Origin: Druceiella hillmani
Taxonomy: Eukaryota; Arthropoda; Insecta; Lepidoptera; Hepialidae
NCBI GenBank assembly: GCA_039881145.1
Contig: JAYKKI010000016.1
Location: 15,078,501 to 15,142,500, forward strand
Direction of reading: 5' to 3'
Length of the DNA: 64,000 bases
Part shown: in pieces, positions 1-14,605 of the stretch
Layout of the letters: the number at the start of each line of letters is the position of its first letter
Position numbering within the stretch: the stretch's first letter is position 1
Position numbers and translations under genes: made by a program
The notes under the pieces: model-generated
The model's input: the letters and a program-made list of their open reading frames with translations, nothing else
Database searches by the model: none
Told to the model about the DNA's origin: nothing

Positions 1-1834
1 AGGCACATTGTCATAGTCCAACGTATCAGTCGGTTCAAATTATATTGTCAGCTAATTTCAATTCACCAATACTATTCAAACCAATACTATTTAAAAAATA
101 AAAATGTATTATTAGAAAAACGAAACCCAAGAAAAGTTCCTTCTAAAAATGAGGTGTATGTTTATGGATATCCTTTTGCCTTAAATAAAAATTATGTTTC
201 TCCATTGGAATGTTTTTGATTATGTCTATACAAAGTAGAGAAAAAAAGAGACAAATGTACATAAAAAGACGAAAATACTTAAACTCATATAACACAGGGA
301 AATATTGAGGTATTTTAAGTATTTCTTTAGACAGTCGATTTACAAAGTTTTAATTTACCAGTTGAATTATATCCTACTGTAAATTAAATATTTATAAATC
401 AAAGATGTATTATTCGGTTTTGAAAATTCTAAAAGGAAAGAAATAAATAAACTTCATGAAAATCGGTCAAATATGAAATGGTTCAGAATTCTTTATTAAA
501 AATTTACTGAAAATATATTGAGGAAGCGTTGACAAAATCAATTTTAGAAATCGTAGTTATAACCGTTTGTAGTGGGTATTATAATCAATTAAAAACTTTT
601 GAATACACGTTTATACGTATAATATATACACACATTCAGATATTTTCTTTCAAATTAAAAATATTTACAATTTAAATTTTTTGCAACGCCCTGGTCTCAA
701 TGAAGCAATTCTATTTTTGGGGCTCCTTGTGTTGTAATATTTTACGGGTCCATTTTTTTACCTTCCACGTTAATATATTATATTAAATTCCATAGATTTT
801 ATACTAATATTACTTAACACTTAAGGAGCTAAATAATATTTATTGAAATCCATGGAATGTAATGGACGTTTCATTAAGATATTAGTATACGGAACTACAC
901 AAAATCAAGCCATTTAATATTCAAGAAAATAAATTAAATTCCTCCAGTAAATTACAAATCAAGCACAAACGTGCAATAGAAATAAAAGCAAAGAAATCCG
1001 TAATTTTGGAAGTAAAGTGGAAATTTTTGGCAAATAGCATTTAGGGCTTTTCTCCGAATCGTAACGGTAAATACAATTTGAAATCATTGTGTACACTGAA
1101 ATACACTGAGGGTGACCTTTTATTAACCTGAAACAGAACTGATAAGTGTTAAGTACCTAGTAAACATTTGAAGGGTATGACGCTTTACTCGCAATTTGCT
1201 GTTCATATTGACATTAACGTTACGGATTAAAAACGGATTACTTGTTAAGTTTTCCTCCAAAGGGATCCGGAATTAGAGTGTCCAAAAACTATACTTTAAT
1301 ATCCCTTTATCTTTCTATCAACGTATTAAAAGTCTTTCAACTTATTTGAATATATTTCATCCTCGTTACATTATCTTTTTCGGATATCGTTATCCTTTTC
1401 ATTGATATTCATTCGTATTCTTTCACTTCAATCTTTACATACGAAAGCTATTTACGATTATAATTGTGAAAAATAATGCTTCATTTTAGAAATGTTTATT
1501 AGCAGTATGAGTCTCTAACTAATATAATAAATCTCCTTAACAAGTAAACAAGTGTCAGGCCGAAAATGTATATTTACTAATTTCATTAACATATTTCACT
1601 ACACAGGTAAATATACATCCCTGTGATTTTGGATGCAGTAATAAAATTTACAAATATTGAGTAAATTTATTACTTTTATATGATCATGTTTATTTTTATA
1701 ATTTTTAAAACATGTGCACTCGCAATATTATAAAACTAAAGTTAAAATAGAGTGAATATTCCTCTATAATTTTAGTCATTTACAGCAAATTGACGGATGA
1801 GCAAAAAAGTAACGGTTCGTTATTTATTCAGTTT
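1..1834. other. AT-rich intergenic DNA, no gene seen
   Basis: No reading frame with recognisable homology and no strong repeat or hairpin was seen on either strand. The sequence is uniformly AT-rich with many short homopolymer runs. Confidence 0.5.
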
Positions 1835-2125
1835 ATTGAATATATTTGGCGTTAATTTTGTAGAAATTTATTATTCATAATTAAATGAAACTACGTGATG
1901 TAGTATTATTTCTACTTTCTTTAAGTTGTTTACCACGACCTAGGTTTTGTTATATTACAACATCTTCAGGTGGGCTATTAGCAAAGATATCTCTTTAATT
2001 CAATCGTTGCTAATAGCCCATCTGAAGATGTTGTAATACAACGAAACCTAGGTCGTGGTAAAGAACTTAAAGAATGTAAAAATAATACTACATCACGTAG
2101 TTTCATTTAATTGTATTCAGTTTAT
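1835..2125 (+). mobile_element. Foldback Penelope-like element, copy 1
   Basis: Inverted-repeat element. The left arm starts at 1879 (AATTAAATG) and the right arm ends at 2112 (CATTTAATT), with a short central loop near 1990-2005. A unique tail (about 1837-1878) that begins TTGAATATATTTGGCG in related copies lies only on the left. The 11-bp sequence ATTCAGTTTAT occurs at 1826-1836 and again at 2115-2125, which fits a target-site duplication. The right arm carries an intact hammerhead-like core. In the left arm the GAAA-preceding CG has become CA. A one-sided tail, inverted arms and a variable-length duplication fit a non-autonomous Penelope-like element. Assignment to that class is inference. 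Confidence 0.7.
2018..2058 (+). ncRNA. Hammerhead-like ribozyme motif (copy 1, right arm)
   Basis: 41 nt: CCAU (stem I), CUGAAGA, an extra U, GUUGU-AAU-ACAAC (stem II), GAAA, CCUAGG (self-complementary stem III), UC, then GUGG (stem I). It matches the type I hammerhead core CUGANGA...GAAA...UH. The unpaired U after CUGAAGA departs from the canonical form. Activity is untested. Confidence 0.45.
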
Positions 2126-2879
2126 ATGTTTATATCAAAAGAATCATTAAAAATAATTAATAAAAGAAAACATGAATTCATTTCTAAAAAGAAATGGTTT
2201 TCTTTACGGGAAGTCATGCAACGATTTATGAAGTCGATAATGAAAATTATATCATAATTTTCTATTTCAGACTTCAAGTCTCTTATTTAGAAAGACACAG
2301 GCAATAATACGCTTTTATATTTCACCAACCATATATATTTTGGGCAAAAATATGTTCCATGGGGATAAAAAAACGACTAACATTAAGGAAATCCTATATA
2401 GCTTCGACCGTTATTAAGAATGAAGTTGATATAATTAAGCCACCGTAATTTTGAATAATTCCTGATATATCCATGTAGTATAATGCCGTTGTATTTAACT
2501 GTTATTATTGCATTTTGTTTTATAAAAATATTTTTTTCATTACCCACATAAATTCCATTCATTACCCACATACTTCTATTTAATCATTGTCATGTCAGTA
2601 TGCAGGTTTACAAACACAGAACATTTTTTTTAATTTGGTTAAAAATAATAAAATAAGATAACCCCATGTCGCGTATAGTTGGCAATCTGACTGACGAAGT
2701 AGTTTCGTTTAATGGTGGTAGATGGCGCACATGAATTGGTGTTGTTATTTCATATTTGGTTTATGTTTTTTTGACCATATCTTGATATATAGATCAATGC
2801 TGACCCCCCACAATATATTTGGTATTGTGAAAAATTTCATTTATTTAATTTTACTCTCATAAAAATTTCCAAATACATA
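2126..2879. other. Intergenic, no gene seen
   Basis: AT-rich. It holds a tiny duplication (CATTACCCACATA, twice near 2539-2571) and a GC-richer stretch near 2664-2730. No coding homology was recognised. Confidence 0.45.
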
Positions 2880-3045
2880 TCTCACTTTTAGCTATTGCGA
2901 GAAATGCGTGTTTATATGTTTTATGACTGAGCCAAATTTAAAATTTTAATATCAAGCGGTTTCTAATCAAAACCACTCTGACTGACGGACAGAAGCGTGA
3001 GTGATCTTATAAGAATTCCGTTTTTCCTTTTAGAGTGATGTAGAG
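2880..3045 (+). repeat. Dispersed transposon-tail fragment
   Basis: Contains CCAAATTT, then TCAAGCGGTTTCT, CTGACTGACGGACAG and GAATTCCGTTTTTCC. This order resembles the 3' tails of transposons common in insect genomes (gacggacaga ... ttccgttttt). A reverse-complement relative sharing the same blocks lies at 24630-24750. The family is not identified. Confidence 0.5.
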
Positions 3046-4128
3046 TAGATGGAACCTTAAAACATATCATTGGCGTCGTTCTGAAACTAATACATATAAT
3101 TTATATTTATATTATACTATTATTCGAATTTAGTTAACATTAAACAGCATAAAAAAAAATGTATCAAATAAAATCTATTAAAATATGATCTCCGATGTCT
3201 CTGAAATACCCAAAATCATGATTTTGGCATTAAAAATGTATAGAGGAAAACGTAAAGACAGATTTGAAGAAAAAATCAACCCATAGTTCATAAAATATTT
3301 AATAAAATATTCTTTTGAATGTTATTTATGATAGCTTATTATTTATGATGACATATGTATCTTAAAACTCTTATTATACTGAATAGAAAAAATGCGAGTA
3401 GAGACCTCAAAATCAACACACTAACTGTACATATGTTTTTGTACAAATTAAGAGCGCATATATTATGAGCTATCTACTATCTTGCTATCTTTATTATCGT
3501 GAAGTGTACTCCACTTGTATCTACGGAATATTCAAATTTATACTTATATTATAGCGACAATATTAAACCTGTAACATGGAATTTCTAAATTTGAGAATGA
3601 AAGCAATGCTTTAATAATACACATTAATTCATTTGTCAATTACTTATATGAATTACTATTAAACGACGTATCTGTGAAACTATTCCTTTGGTTCATTTTA
3701 ATTTTTTCCTGAAATTCATATCTCGTTATGGGATAATATTTAGATTATAAGTTAATAAAAAAAATATTTGGCCCAACAGAGGATTTTTAAGATCATCCCT
3801 CATTAAAACACAAGTTTATTTTAAATAAAATATTATAATCTACTTTAATAATATAATTAACATGACCGAAACAAATGTTTGCTTTTCTTGTTCAAAACTT
3901 TAGAATTCTTCAACTCAGTCTTATACCAAAAGCAATTTTATTGCCGTTAAATTTTAGTAACATAAAAAGGTGAATGTTGAAATTGATGGATGAAATGTTG
4001 AGCACGATAATACATGTAATTTTTCAAATTAACTTGGGAGCTTTTGTAATTACATACTAACTAAAATTAATTAAGAAAATAATCAATTTTCCAATAACGT
4101 CTTGTTACTGCCGCAGGAATTGTTTTTC
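3046..4128. other. Intergenic, no gene seen
   Basis: AT-rich sequence without recognised coding or repeat content. Confidence 0.45.
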
Positions 4129-4198
4129 AAATTTAAGTTGACTAAAGCCACTAAAGTAGTTGTAAATTTAAGTTGACTAAAGCCACTAAAGTAGTTGT
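4129..4198 (+). repeat. Perfect 35-bp tandem duplication
   Basis: A 35-bp unit at 4129-4163 is repeated exactly at 4164-4198. It is followed by a degenerate partial third unit (GCCGCTAAAGAAATCGTA, about 4199-4218). The lack of divergence implies a recent duplication. Confidence 0.85.
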
Positions 4199-4572
4199 AG
4201 CCGCTAAAGAAATCGTAATGTTTTTTTTCTTATCAATGATTTAGCCGCAAAATGAAAAAAAATGTATATTTAATATCCAGGTCGCGCAAATAATAATTTA
4301 ATATACATGTTCATCTTTTTAATACAAAGAATCAGCTGAATGGACTGGTAAATTTCAATCAATTTATAGTATCGCTAAACGACGAAAGGACGTTAAGACG
4401 CATAGTTAATCCAATATACATTGCTTGTCTTGTTATCTGCAAAACTTTGTCAGTTTTTTTTTCTTCTGAGAGCACTATAGCTCTCGAAATCGAAGTTGTG
4501 GTTGACGATAGGAGTAAATAATGCCAGCAGCCTGGTAAGCACTGCCCAGTCCCATGTTATTAATCGACGATA

Positions 4573-4714
4573 TAAAGCTCTTCTCTGTTATTAGAGATAA
4601 ATCATACTATGCCTACAATAGAGTGACACTGAGGTCACCAAATGCCGAGTGTGGCAAACAGCTTAAGTATTAAAGCGAGCAAATGCCCAGAGATGCGTCA
4701 AAGCGTTGTACGCG
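4573..4714 (-). repeat. Dispersed repeat A, copy 1
   Basis: Reverse complement of this stretch aligns with 61951-62083. Shared blocks include GCATTTGCTCGCTTTAA, TAAGCTG-TTG-CAC, an ATTCTATtGTgGGCA-like block and AACAGAGAAGAGCTTT. It is GC-richer than its surroundings. No open frame or pol III box was recognised, so the family is unknown. A short hairpin GTGAC-ACTGAG-GTCAC lies near 4623-4638. Confidence 0.65.
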
Positions 4715-5849
4715 TTTTATTTAATTCGTGTTTGCGGCCAGTGGGATGATTTGTTGTAATTGATGGAATGTAGTCATTGATTTCACCTCGGATATAATTT
4801 GAGATATGCTATTGTAATTATATATTTTAAAAATCGATATAAATTAGCTCATCGAATTGAACAAAACAACTGCACAAAAATTCACATTTCTCTTGGGTTT
4901 GATTTGAAAGTATTGCTCATAATGAATAAGTCCATTTTTTGTAATACTAAGGTATTTTTTATCATTTATACTTCATATTTCTATCTTTATACTATTTATA
5001 CAGGAAACCTGTAAATAAGTGAAAATGTTAATAAAAGTCAATTGAGGAAATACTTTAAATTCAAGTTATAATAAAGGCAGAGTAGAGTTTTTCTGACGAC
5101 CTTAAGTGAGAATGACGTCATTTATTAAACATTTTTAAATTATGATATTTCCATTCATTAACTTTTATCTTTGACCATTCTATTTATATATTTGTTAAAT
5201 ATATAGTATCTAATTATCAATTAAAATTGAATAGAATGAAAGATATTTTATCATTAAAGACAATAGTGGTAATCGTTGCTAGTAATATTTTTCTCAAATA
5301 ATATTGTTGTTATAAAGCAAACATGGTTGCGCCTTCTTATTTTAAAACATGTGATATTTATGTGCATGTTTTATTAAAAAAAAACTAGCGGAATTCCCAT
5401 TTTTGCTTTGCTATGCGTATTCTGGCAATTATAAATGTAACTAATTTCTACATTCGATAAAGCAGTTTAATACTTAATTGTGATATTGTAGCCTTCAATC
5501 CACATTTGTTAATATAGAAACATAAGCATTTACTAATATATATTTTGGTTAACAAATACTTCTCTACATATTTATGGCAAAATAAATTTTGTCAGGTGCG
5601 GAACAAAATTTCATCTTTCTTCAATTGGAAAGCCATTTTTAGTTAATCGTTATAACTTTTTACTCCAGAAGATCATAAAAAATAGCTCTCTTTTCAGTCA
5701 AATTAGCGGAACATATAATCTGCAGAAGAACACTTTAAATAATAAATACTTCCTGGTTACAAAATTTTTAAAATTGCTTGAAATATCAACAAATATTAAA
5801 TTATAGTTAGATATATTATATTTTCCGGTACAGGTAGCTATCACAGATG
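4715..5849. other. Intergenic, no gene seen
   Basis: AT-rich. The 71-residue frame starting at 4799 has no recognisable features and composition typical of chance ORFs. Confidence 0.4.
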
Positions 5850-6655
5850 TTATAATATGACAAGTAATTCAAAAACAGTGACGGTTAGAATCAATATTAT
5901 AGTTTTCCGGTTAAGTTCAGATCGCGGCCCAAGGCCGTGAACAGACAAATCTTTAAATTTGCAAGTAAAATAATTTGGGCTCTGAGAATTGTTTAATATA
6001 TTAAAAAGAAATGTAAGTATATGACGTTGGTGTCGACCACGTATCTCCAACCATTTGAGAAGTGACCTGTGTTCAGAAATATGATCATATTTTCTGAGGT
6101 CGAAAATGTATCGGATGCATAATTTTATTATGTTAATTACTGTTAATAGGAATGTTTGATTTTTGTTTTAGTTGGTAAACAATTTTGAAGACGTTTCAAA
6201 AAGTGTATTCTATTGAAAACACGACGACTAACGTAATTTACTTGAGGGCGCCAATTAAGATTTTGGTCGGTCAGTAGGCCCAGGTTTTTAATGGTTGACG
6301 TATATGGTATTATTGTATTATTTAGCACAAATTTCTGTAAACTAGGTAGGTTTACTTTAGAAATCATTCTTTGACTACCAATTATGATAACGTGTGACTT
6401 GCTTGGGTTAACCAAAAGACCCCTTTCATGAGCCCACTGACCAATTGAAGCGAGATCTCCATTAAGGATGTCGATGGTTTTTGATAAAGAATGGAGGTCC
6501 GGATGCACATAGATTTGTAGGTCATCAGCATAGAGATGATAATTGCTACAAATATTCTCAACAAATTCATCAAAAACTACTGAGAAAAGGAGAGGAGATA
6601 GAATTCTATCTTGAGGTACACCAGCTATAAAATCAGTCCACCCAGAATACGTATC
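5850..6655 (-). pseudogene. Non-LTR retrotransposon reverse transcriptase fragment
   Basis: The minus strand is open from about 6655 to 6143. It encodes an RT palm segment: GVPQ-x3-LSPLLFS, then YADD at 6521-6532 (the catalytic Asp pair), followed by LQIY, GLLVNPSKSHVIIIG and a NLGLLTDQNLNWRPQV thumb-like segment. A second frame at 5850-6050 carries LTFLFNILNNSQSPNYFTCKF and a LTVTVFELL ending typical of such C-termini. It is separated from the RT frame by a frameshift or stops near 6050-6143. The 5' endonuclease and upstream RT are absent, so this is a 5'-truncated copy as expected after target-primed insertion. Motif style suggests a Jockey/CR1-type LINE; the clade is not firm. A TGA at 6656-6658 ends the open frame upstream. 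Confidence 0.85.
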
Positions 6656-6659
6656 TCAG

Positions 6660-8579
6660 GACTTAACACATTGCAATAACAAAGGAATTTTGTTATTCAC
6701 ACTGACAACTTTACTACTTTTTCAAAGCCAGTATATTGGTTTTCATAAATACCTATTCCTAATATTTTTATTTGTATTTATATTCATTTTAGAATTTATA
6801 TTTTAATAAATAAAATTTAAAATATGTTGTTAGCGACTATCTTTGAATGCTAATAAATATAATTAATATTTACTAGTATTAATCATATATACTTATGATT
6901 AATATAAATTTGTTTGGGGTACAAAGCGGGAGCTACATGAAAAATTTGAGAAAGTTTTGGATATAATTCACCAATTTGATAAAAATAACTTCCCTTTTAC
7001 TGTTACTTAATGTATTGCAACTTTTTATTATTATATGTCTTAAGCACCAGTTTTTATCATGGAATATGTAAATTTAATTCTTAGGGCGAGTGTCAAGATA
7101 CAACATCCTAATAAATAAAACGTAATAAATACTGTACCATACGGGTATTTTTTTATCATATGTACTTATATGCTTGATTGATAAACATTTGCATTTTTAT
7201 AATAGGCTTATAGCAAGGTTTAAAACTTTTGTAATAAAATCGATAATAATATAACACTTATTTCTACTTTTTCGGGTATTTTTCGGTCTCGAGTAACCAT
7301 AATGACCAAAAATCTTAAACGTCTAATTTAATAAATTTAAACTTTACTTGATTAAAGGAATTGACAATATTATATTAAGGATACTATGTCTTTTTTTGAT
7401 TCCTCTATGAGTTACTTTTGGTGTCTTAACCGATTGTCCCGAAAGAGAACTAATACACTGTTTCAGTCGTACCTAAAATCTAATAAAAATTAGTAAATTT
7501 AATAAAATGACTGAGATCAATAAAGCCCACTTAATCTAGATGTGAAGTATTTTTCATAATTACCATTTTTAATAATGAAATTAGTCAGTTTGGCTAATAA
7601 ATTTATAACCCCGAGATTTAAATTGAGGCCTTATATATTGTCGATTTTCTTAGTTCTGTAAATGATTATTTCGATTACCTCATCCGAATTTATGTATATG
7701 TAAATTAAACTTGAAAATTTATTCATATCAGCATTCATTATTAATTTATAACATATCAGCATTCATAGAAATGCTTTCCATACTGAGTGTAACATAATAT
7801 AATAATTCAATTTAAAACGCTTTCTTAACTACTTTTAATCCAATATTTTTCTATTATGTATAATACAAAACAAAAAAATTTGTTATCCCATTTTAAAATT
7901 ATTACTTTCCTTAGGTTTTGTACAAAACAGTCACCTGTCCCAACATTAGTCGTCCACCAGTAACAAGTTACAATACTAAGAAAATATGGTAAGGTCCCTC
8001 CTAAATAAGAGATATTTATCTAAAATCTACAAGTGCAGACTTCAGATTGACACTCTGTTTAAGAAAAAAAGGAAGATAAACTTAAAATATAAATAGGCAT
8101 CAAAATGCAAGTAATAACAACATTGAAAAAAAACATTTATCCTTAAATCACAAAATTAAGTTTAATTTGCTACTAAAACCAGTCTTATTTAATGGTGTCT
8201 GGTAATGGATAACAGGTATGACTATTAAGTTTGTGATTTTTAACTTTCATCTGTTTTTCTGACATTTCTCTGAGAGATCTTTACTTCACTAGCATTTATT
8301 AAATATAACGATGGTGCTCGTGAATACTTTTGCCCGATAAATAAGTTTTATAGAACACGAAAAGCATTTGTTCAGAAACACAAATTGTAATGATTTGTGG
8401 CCTTGTGATAAATATTTAGAAAGAACGTTTATAATCTAAAATGACATTTAAAAGAGGTTAGGCATTTTTATCAGTAAGAACGTTTTATTTTTAATTGACT
8501 TCTGAAATATAATGAAGACTGGAAAAAAAAATTAAATTAATAAAAATTATCTTTCAGTATAAGCTATGAACACAGGCAT
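6660..8579. other. Intergenic, no gene seen
   Basis: AT-rich. A small duplication of ATATCAGCATTCAT appears near 7726-7770. No coding homology was recognised. Confidence 0.45.
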
Positions 8580-8591
8580 ATGTGTGTGTAC

Positions 8592-8622
<31 letters not shown>

Positions 8623-8645
8623 TATGTATAAATACATATATATGT

Positions 8646-8705
<60 letters not shown>
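8580..8705. repeat. (TA)n microsatellite
   Basis: Nearly uninterrupted TA array with a few GT/TAC interruptions at its left end. It abuts the terminal repeat of the mariner relic at 8706. Confidence 0.95.
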
Positions 8706-8708
<3 letters not shown>

Positions 8709-9340
8709 GTTGGCTAGTAAGTTTTTAGCCACAATTAAACTTCTAGAAGGTTTTACTGTACGGTATAAATAGGCCAAAGTGCAGTCAAGGTGGCAATAGT
8801 CAGAGTCGAAATTTTAAGTGAATTACATAAAAGATAATATATTTTAATCTATATCACATATGGATTCTATTACTTTACGAATTTTGTCTGGGTCACGATG
8901 CAAAGACTGCGATAAATAATATATGTTACACGATGGGCGAGTCCACGATGTCTTGCGCGACGGCAAAGATTTGGTTCAGAAAGTTCAGGAATGAGGACTA
9001 TGACCTTGAGGACGAACCTCGTACCGGAGGTCCTGTTGAATTGGATATTCGATGATTACGACGCTTAATTAAGGAGAATCCTCGAAAGACCACTCGTCAA
9101 TTGGCAAATGAGCTACACCGCAGTCATAGTACCTTAAAAATATATTTGCAAGAATTTGGTCAATCTTAAAAATACGGTGTGTTTACCCCACGAGTTGTCA
9201 TCATATCACTTTCAGTACCGAGTTGATCCTTGTCAACATTTATTGACATTGAAACGTAACTTCGACTAGGTGAATCTGTTAGTAACTGGCGATGAGATGG
9301 CGGTGAGTTACATAGGTTGACCATACTTGCAACCGTCAAT
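8706..9340 (+). pseudogene. Mariner transposase pseudogene, 3'-truncated
   Basis: A terminal-repeat-like sequence (TTGGCTAGTAAGTTTTTAGCC, 8710-8730) is followed by a decayed mariner transposase. From about 8880 one frame reads GHDAKTAINNICYTMGES, then WFRKFRNEDYDLEDEPRTGG (helix-turn-helix and linker), RRLIKENPRKTTRQLANEL and HSTLKIYLQEFG. It is broken by an in-frame TGA at 9052-9054 and a TAA near 9168. After a frameshift it continues as PHELSSYHFQYRVDPCQHLL and LLVTGDE, which holds the first catalytic Asp. Homology fades soon after about 9340. The second and third catalytic Asp residues and the right terminal repeat are not seen. The motif style is mariner (DD34D type) and clearly differs from the element at 11.9 kb. 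Confidence 0.8.
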
Positions 9341-11822
<2,482 letters not shown>

Positions 11823-11884
11823 GTGAATATACTGATGATCTATAGGGAGGAGGGTACCAAATGAGGTTTACAATGACATTAATA

Positions 11885-13141
11885 CAGGGCGTCCAGTGGC
11901 AGATTTCAAAGTTTGAACAAACATAGTTTCTGAACGCAACACATAACAGGGAGCGGGGGGCGTCAGCGCTTTTGCTGTCAAGGCGTACATTTCGAGTGGA
12001 TTTTTGCTGTCTGTAGCACGCCGTCGATTTAATAATCGTTACAGTATTCGTCGATTACGTGATGGACCATCGATCAACCTCATTCAGTCATGGGTAGCAA
12101 AGTTCAGAGCTACAGGATCAACATTAAATAGGCCCAGGCCAGGAGCTACACCATTGGTAGCCACGGATGAAAATGTCGAGCGTGTTATGGTTTCTGTCGT
12201 TGAAAATCCCCGTTTATCACTGCGTACACGTTCATCGATATTGGGAATTCCGAAATCAACTTTACAGGTAATAATGCGACAACAGCTCAAGTTCCATCCA
12301 TATAAAATTCAAATTGTTCAAGATTTACACGATTCTGACTTTGAATTAAGAAAAACTTACGCGGAGGTGATGTTGTTGAGATTTCGTACTGCTACCCGGA
12401 TGGGCAACATATTCTTTAGTGACGAAGCTCACTTTCACATTGGAGAAAATGTGAATAAGCAGAAATTTCGTTACTGGGATGTCCACAACCCAAGACAAAT
12501 ACATCAAGAGCCTTTACAAAAGCCTAAAGTAACAGTCTGGTGTGCCATCTCTGCATCTGCAATCATAGGGCCTTATTTCTTTGAAAATCAACGTGGCCAA
12601 ACTGTAACTGTGAATTCGGAGAGATATGCCCAGATGTTAAGTGACTTTTTCAGAGTAGAACTACAGAATAGTCCATCCTTCAACCAAAACACATGGTTCC
12701 AGCAGGACGGGGCCACAGCTCACACTACTAATGTGTCCCTGAGTGCAGTGCGGCAGTTATTTTCAGAAAAAAACATATCCCGAAACGGTACCGTACCGTG
12801 GCCACCTAGGTTACCCGATTTAAGCCCATGTAACTTTTTCTTATGGGGATACTTAAAATCCGTTGTTTACAAAACAAATCCGAGCACTGTGACACAACTT
12901 AAAGAAAATATTCGAGCCGAAGTCAGTAGGATACCCCAGTCGCTCTGCAAACGCGTTTTTGAAAACATGCGTGCTAGACTCGAAGAGTGTGTCAGACTCG
13001 ATGGCCGCCATTTGGAAAACGTGGTTTTTAAAAAATTTAATCCGCATTTGTTGTTATAAAGTTAAAATAAACCTACTTTGTATTAGAGGTGTAGTTTTTT
13101 TTTACAATTTTTCAAACATTGAAATCTGCCACTGGACACCT
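11885..13141 (+). mobile_element. Tc1/mariner element, DD41D-type, near full length
   Basis: Terminal inverted repeats: left CAGGGCGTCCAGTGGCAG (from 11885) and right, reversed, CAGGTGTCCAGTGGCAG (ending 13141). Both continue as ATTTCAA-GTTTGAA. The left end has one extra base. A TA dinucleotide lies directly outside the left end. On the right the nearest TA is one base further out, so the target duplication is not clean. The element is about 1.26 kb and contains one transposase frame. Confidence 0.85.
11923..13059 (+). pseudogene. Mariner-type transposase (DD41D spacing), start lost, third catalytic Asp is Asn
   Basis: The frame is open from 11947 to the stop ending at 13059. It begins SAFAVKAYISSG, a typical mariner N-terminus, but has no ATG. 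In frame upstream lie a TAA at 11944 and an ATA at 11923 where a start would be expected. Counting from the TTG at 12004 (351 codons): helix-turn-helix near residues 18-35 (LIQSWVAKFRATGS), D140 in FFSDEAHFH, D235 in QQDGATAH, and the third site at residue 277 in PDLSPCNFFLWGY (codon AAC at 12832-12834). There are 41 residues between D235 and N277, matching the DD41D (rosa-like) group. Related proteins have Asp there. The loss of start, the early stop and the D-to-N change make it very likely inactive, although the remaining ~370 codons are uninterrupted, so decay is recent. Confidence 0.88.
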
Positions 13142-14480
13142 GTTATTATACAATTACGTATTTTTATGGACTGAATATTCCCCCAAATTACTAAACACCT
13201 CCGGTAAAGATTAAAAGGTACCGTTCAATAAACGTTCAATAAATTTTACGTGATAGATCAAGGAAAGTTTTTACATTTTTTTATTTTTCCCCCTAAAACC
13301 AATTACGATGGAAGAACTACGAAAACGATTTCCAAAATTTATATGTTTCGTATCAAAATATTGTAAAATATAAACTAAAATGGGTATGGAATAATTTATT
13401 TGATCCAAAAAAGGAGAAAAAGTTTCAAAAGAAAAGAAGAGAAAGAAAAAAGATCAATGAAAAAAGTTTTAAGAGACAAATTGAAATACAATGTTTAATT
13501 TGTCTTTTAAAAAGTTTCAAGAAACAAAATTGAATACTTATATGAAAAATATGGAAAAAAAAGATAAAATTATTACAAACAGCAAAACTTGTTTCAAATT
13601 TTCATTCCTATCTTCTTTATTATCTTAGTAGGCTCTTTTCGTTAAGGCTGTTTCAATGCTGATTTTTCAATTGTGATACAATAATTTAATACGTCTCAGT
13701 ACGTTTTGCGGAATACATTTGTAGAAAGCATTAACAAAAGCGAACAAAACGTCGTTGGCTCGAAATGTTTTGACGATTAAATTAATACGTTTGCCTTAAC
13801 TTAAGTTTTCCATGATTCTTTATAATACAAATATCATACCCTTTAAAAGTTTATTTTGTTGCCGATATATCTATCGTTTTGTCACCGTTATATCGCTTTC
13901 TGTTTGTCAGCCAAGAACGTTTTCCGAGAAAATTAAACGTTTTTCTGACCAAAGGTATTAAGTTCAAATTAATATTAAATAGTAAAGTCTGCAATCGAAT
14001 TCTGCCTTCGTTTACGGTCTTTCAAATATCACATTCTTTTATACTGACTCATTCATTAAAACTAATAAGTGTACTTTCCATTGTCTTATAACTCAGAAAT
14101 TTAGTATAAAATAAGGTCTCACAGCACAAGTAAAGAAATTATTTTAAAATCAATAATTTATAACTGGGTTATTACGTGATACACAATGTTTTTTGACTTT
14201 TTCAACTTTTTATCTAAAAATGTTAAATTATTCTTATTTCATGCAATAAGTTAAAATGTTGCCTTCTCTGTAAATAACGACAATTGATGAATTGTAAAAA
14301 TATTATTTTTAACTAACCGGACAACTTTCTATACAGAGTTGCGTGAAAGCAACGACTAACTAAATTCGTAAAGAAATAGAATTTTGCATTAAAGAGTTGA
14401 CACCTACATATAAGGTAAATATCAATGGCGATGCGTGCTCGCACAAAAATAATGACATCTTACCTTACTATTGCCATTGT
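13142..14480. other. Intergenic; purine-rich tract
   Basis: A purine-rich tract spans about 13408-13485. It is followed by an imperfect inverted repeat (AGACAAATT at about 13473-13481 with AATTTGTCT at 13498-13506). No gene was seen. Confidence 0.4.
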
Positions 14481-14562
14481 TTGTGTAGTGCATGTGTGAA
14501 TTCGTGCGTGTGTACGTGTATTTGTGCGTGACTGTGCGCAAGAATGCAAGTTCCTGTGTGCG
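14480..14562. repeat. GT-rich simple sequence
   Basis: Degenerate TGTG/CGTG repeat on the plus strand, leading directly into the palindrome at 14563. Confidence 0.7.
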
Positions 14563-14588
14563 TGCATGTACATATATATGTACATGCA
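14563..14588. repeat. Perfect 26-bp palindrome
   Basis: TGCATGTACATAT and its exact reverse complement, centred between 14575 and 14576. It is made of alternating purine-pyrimidine steps and could form a cruciform or left-handed DNA. Confidence 0.9.
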
Positions 14589-14605
14589 TGCGCCCGTACC
14601 TATGG

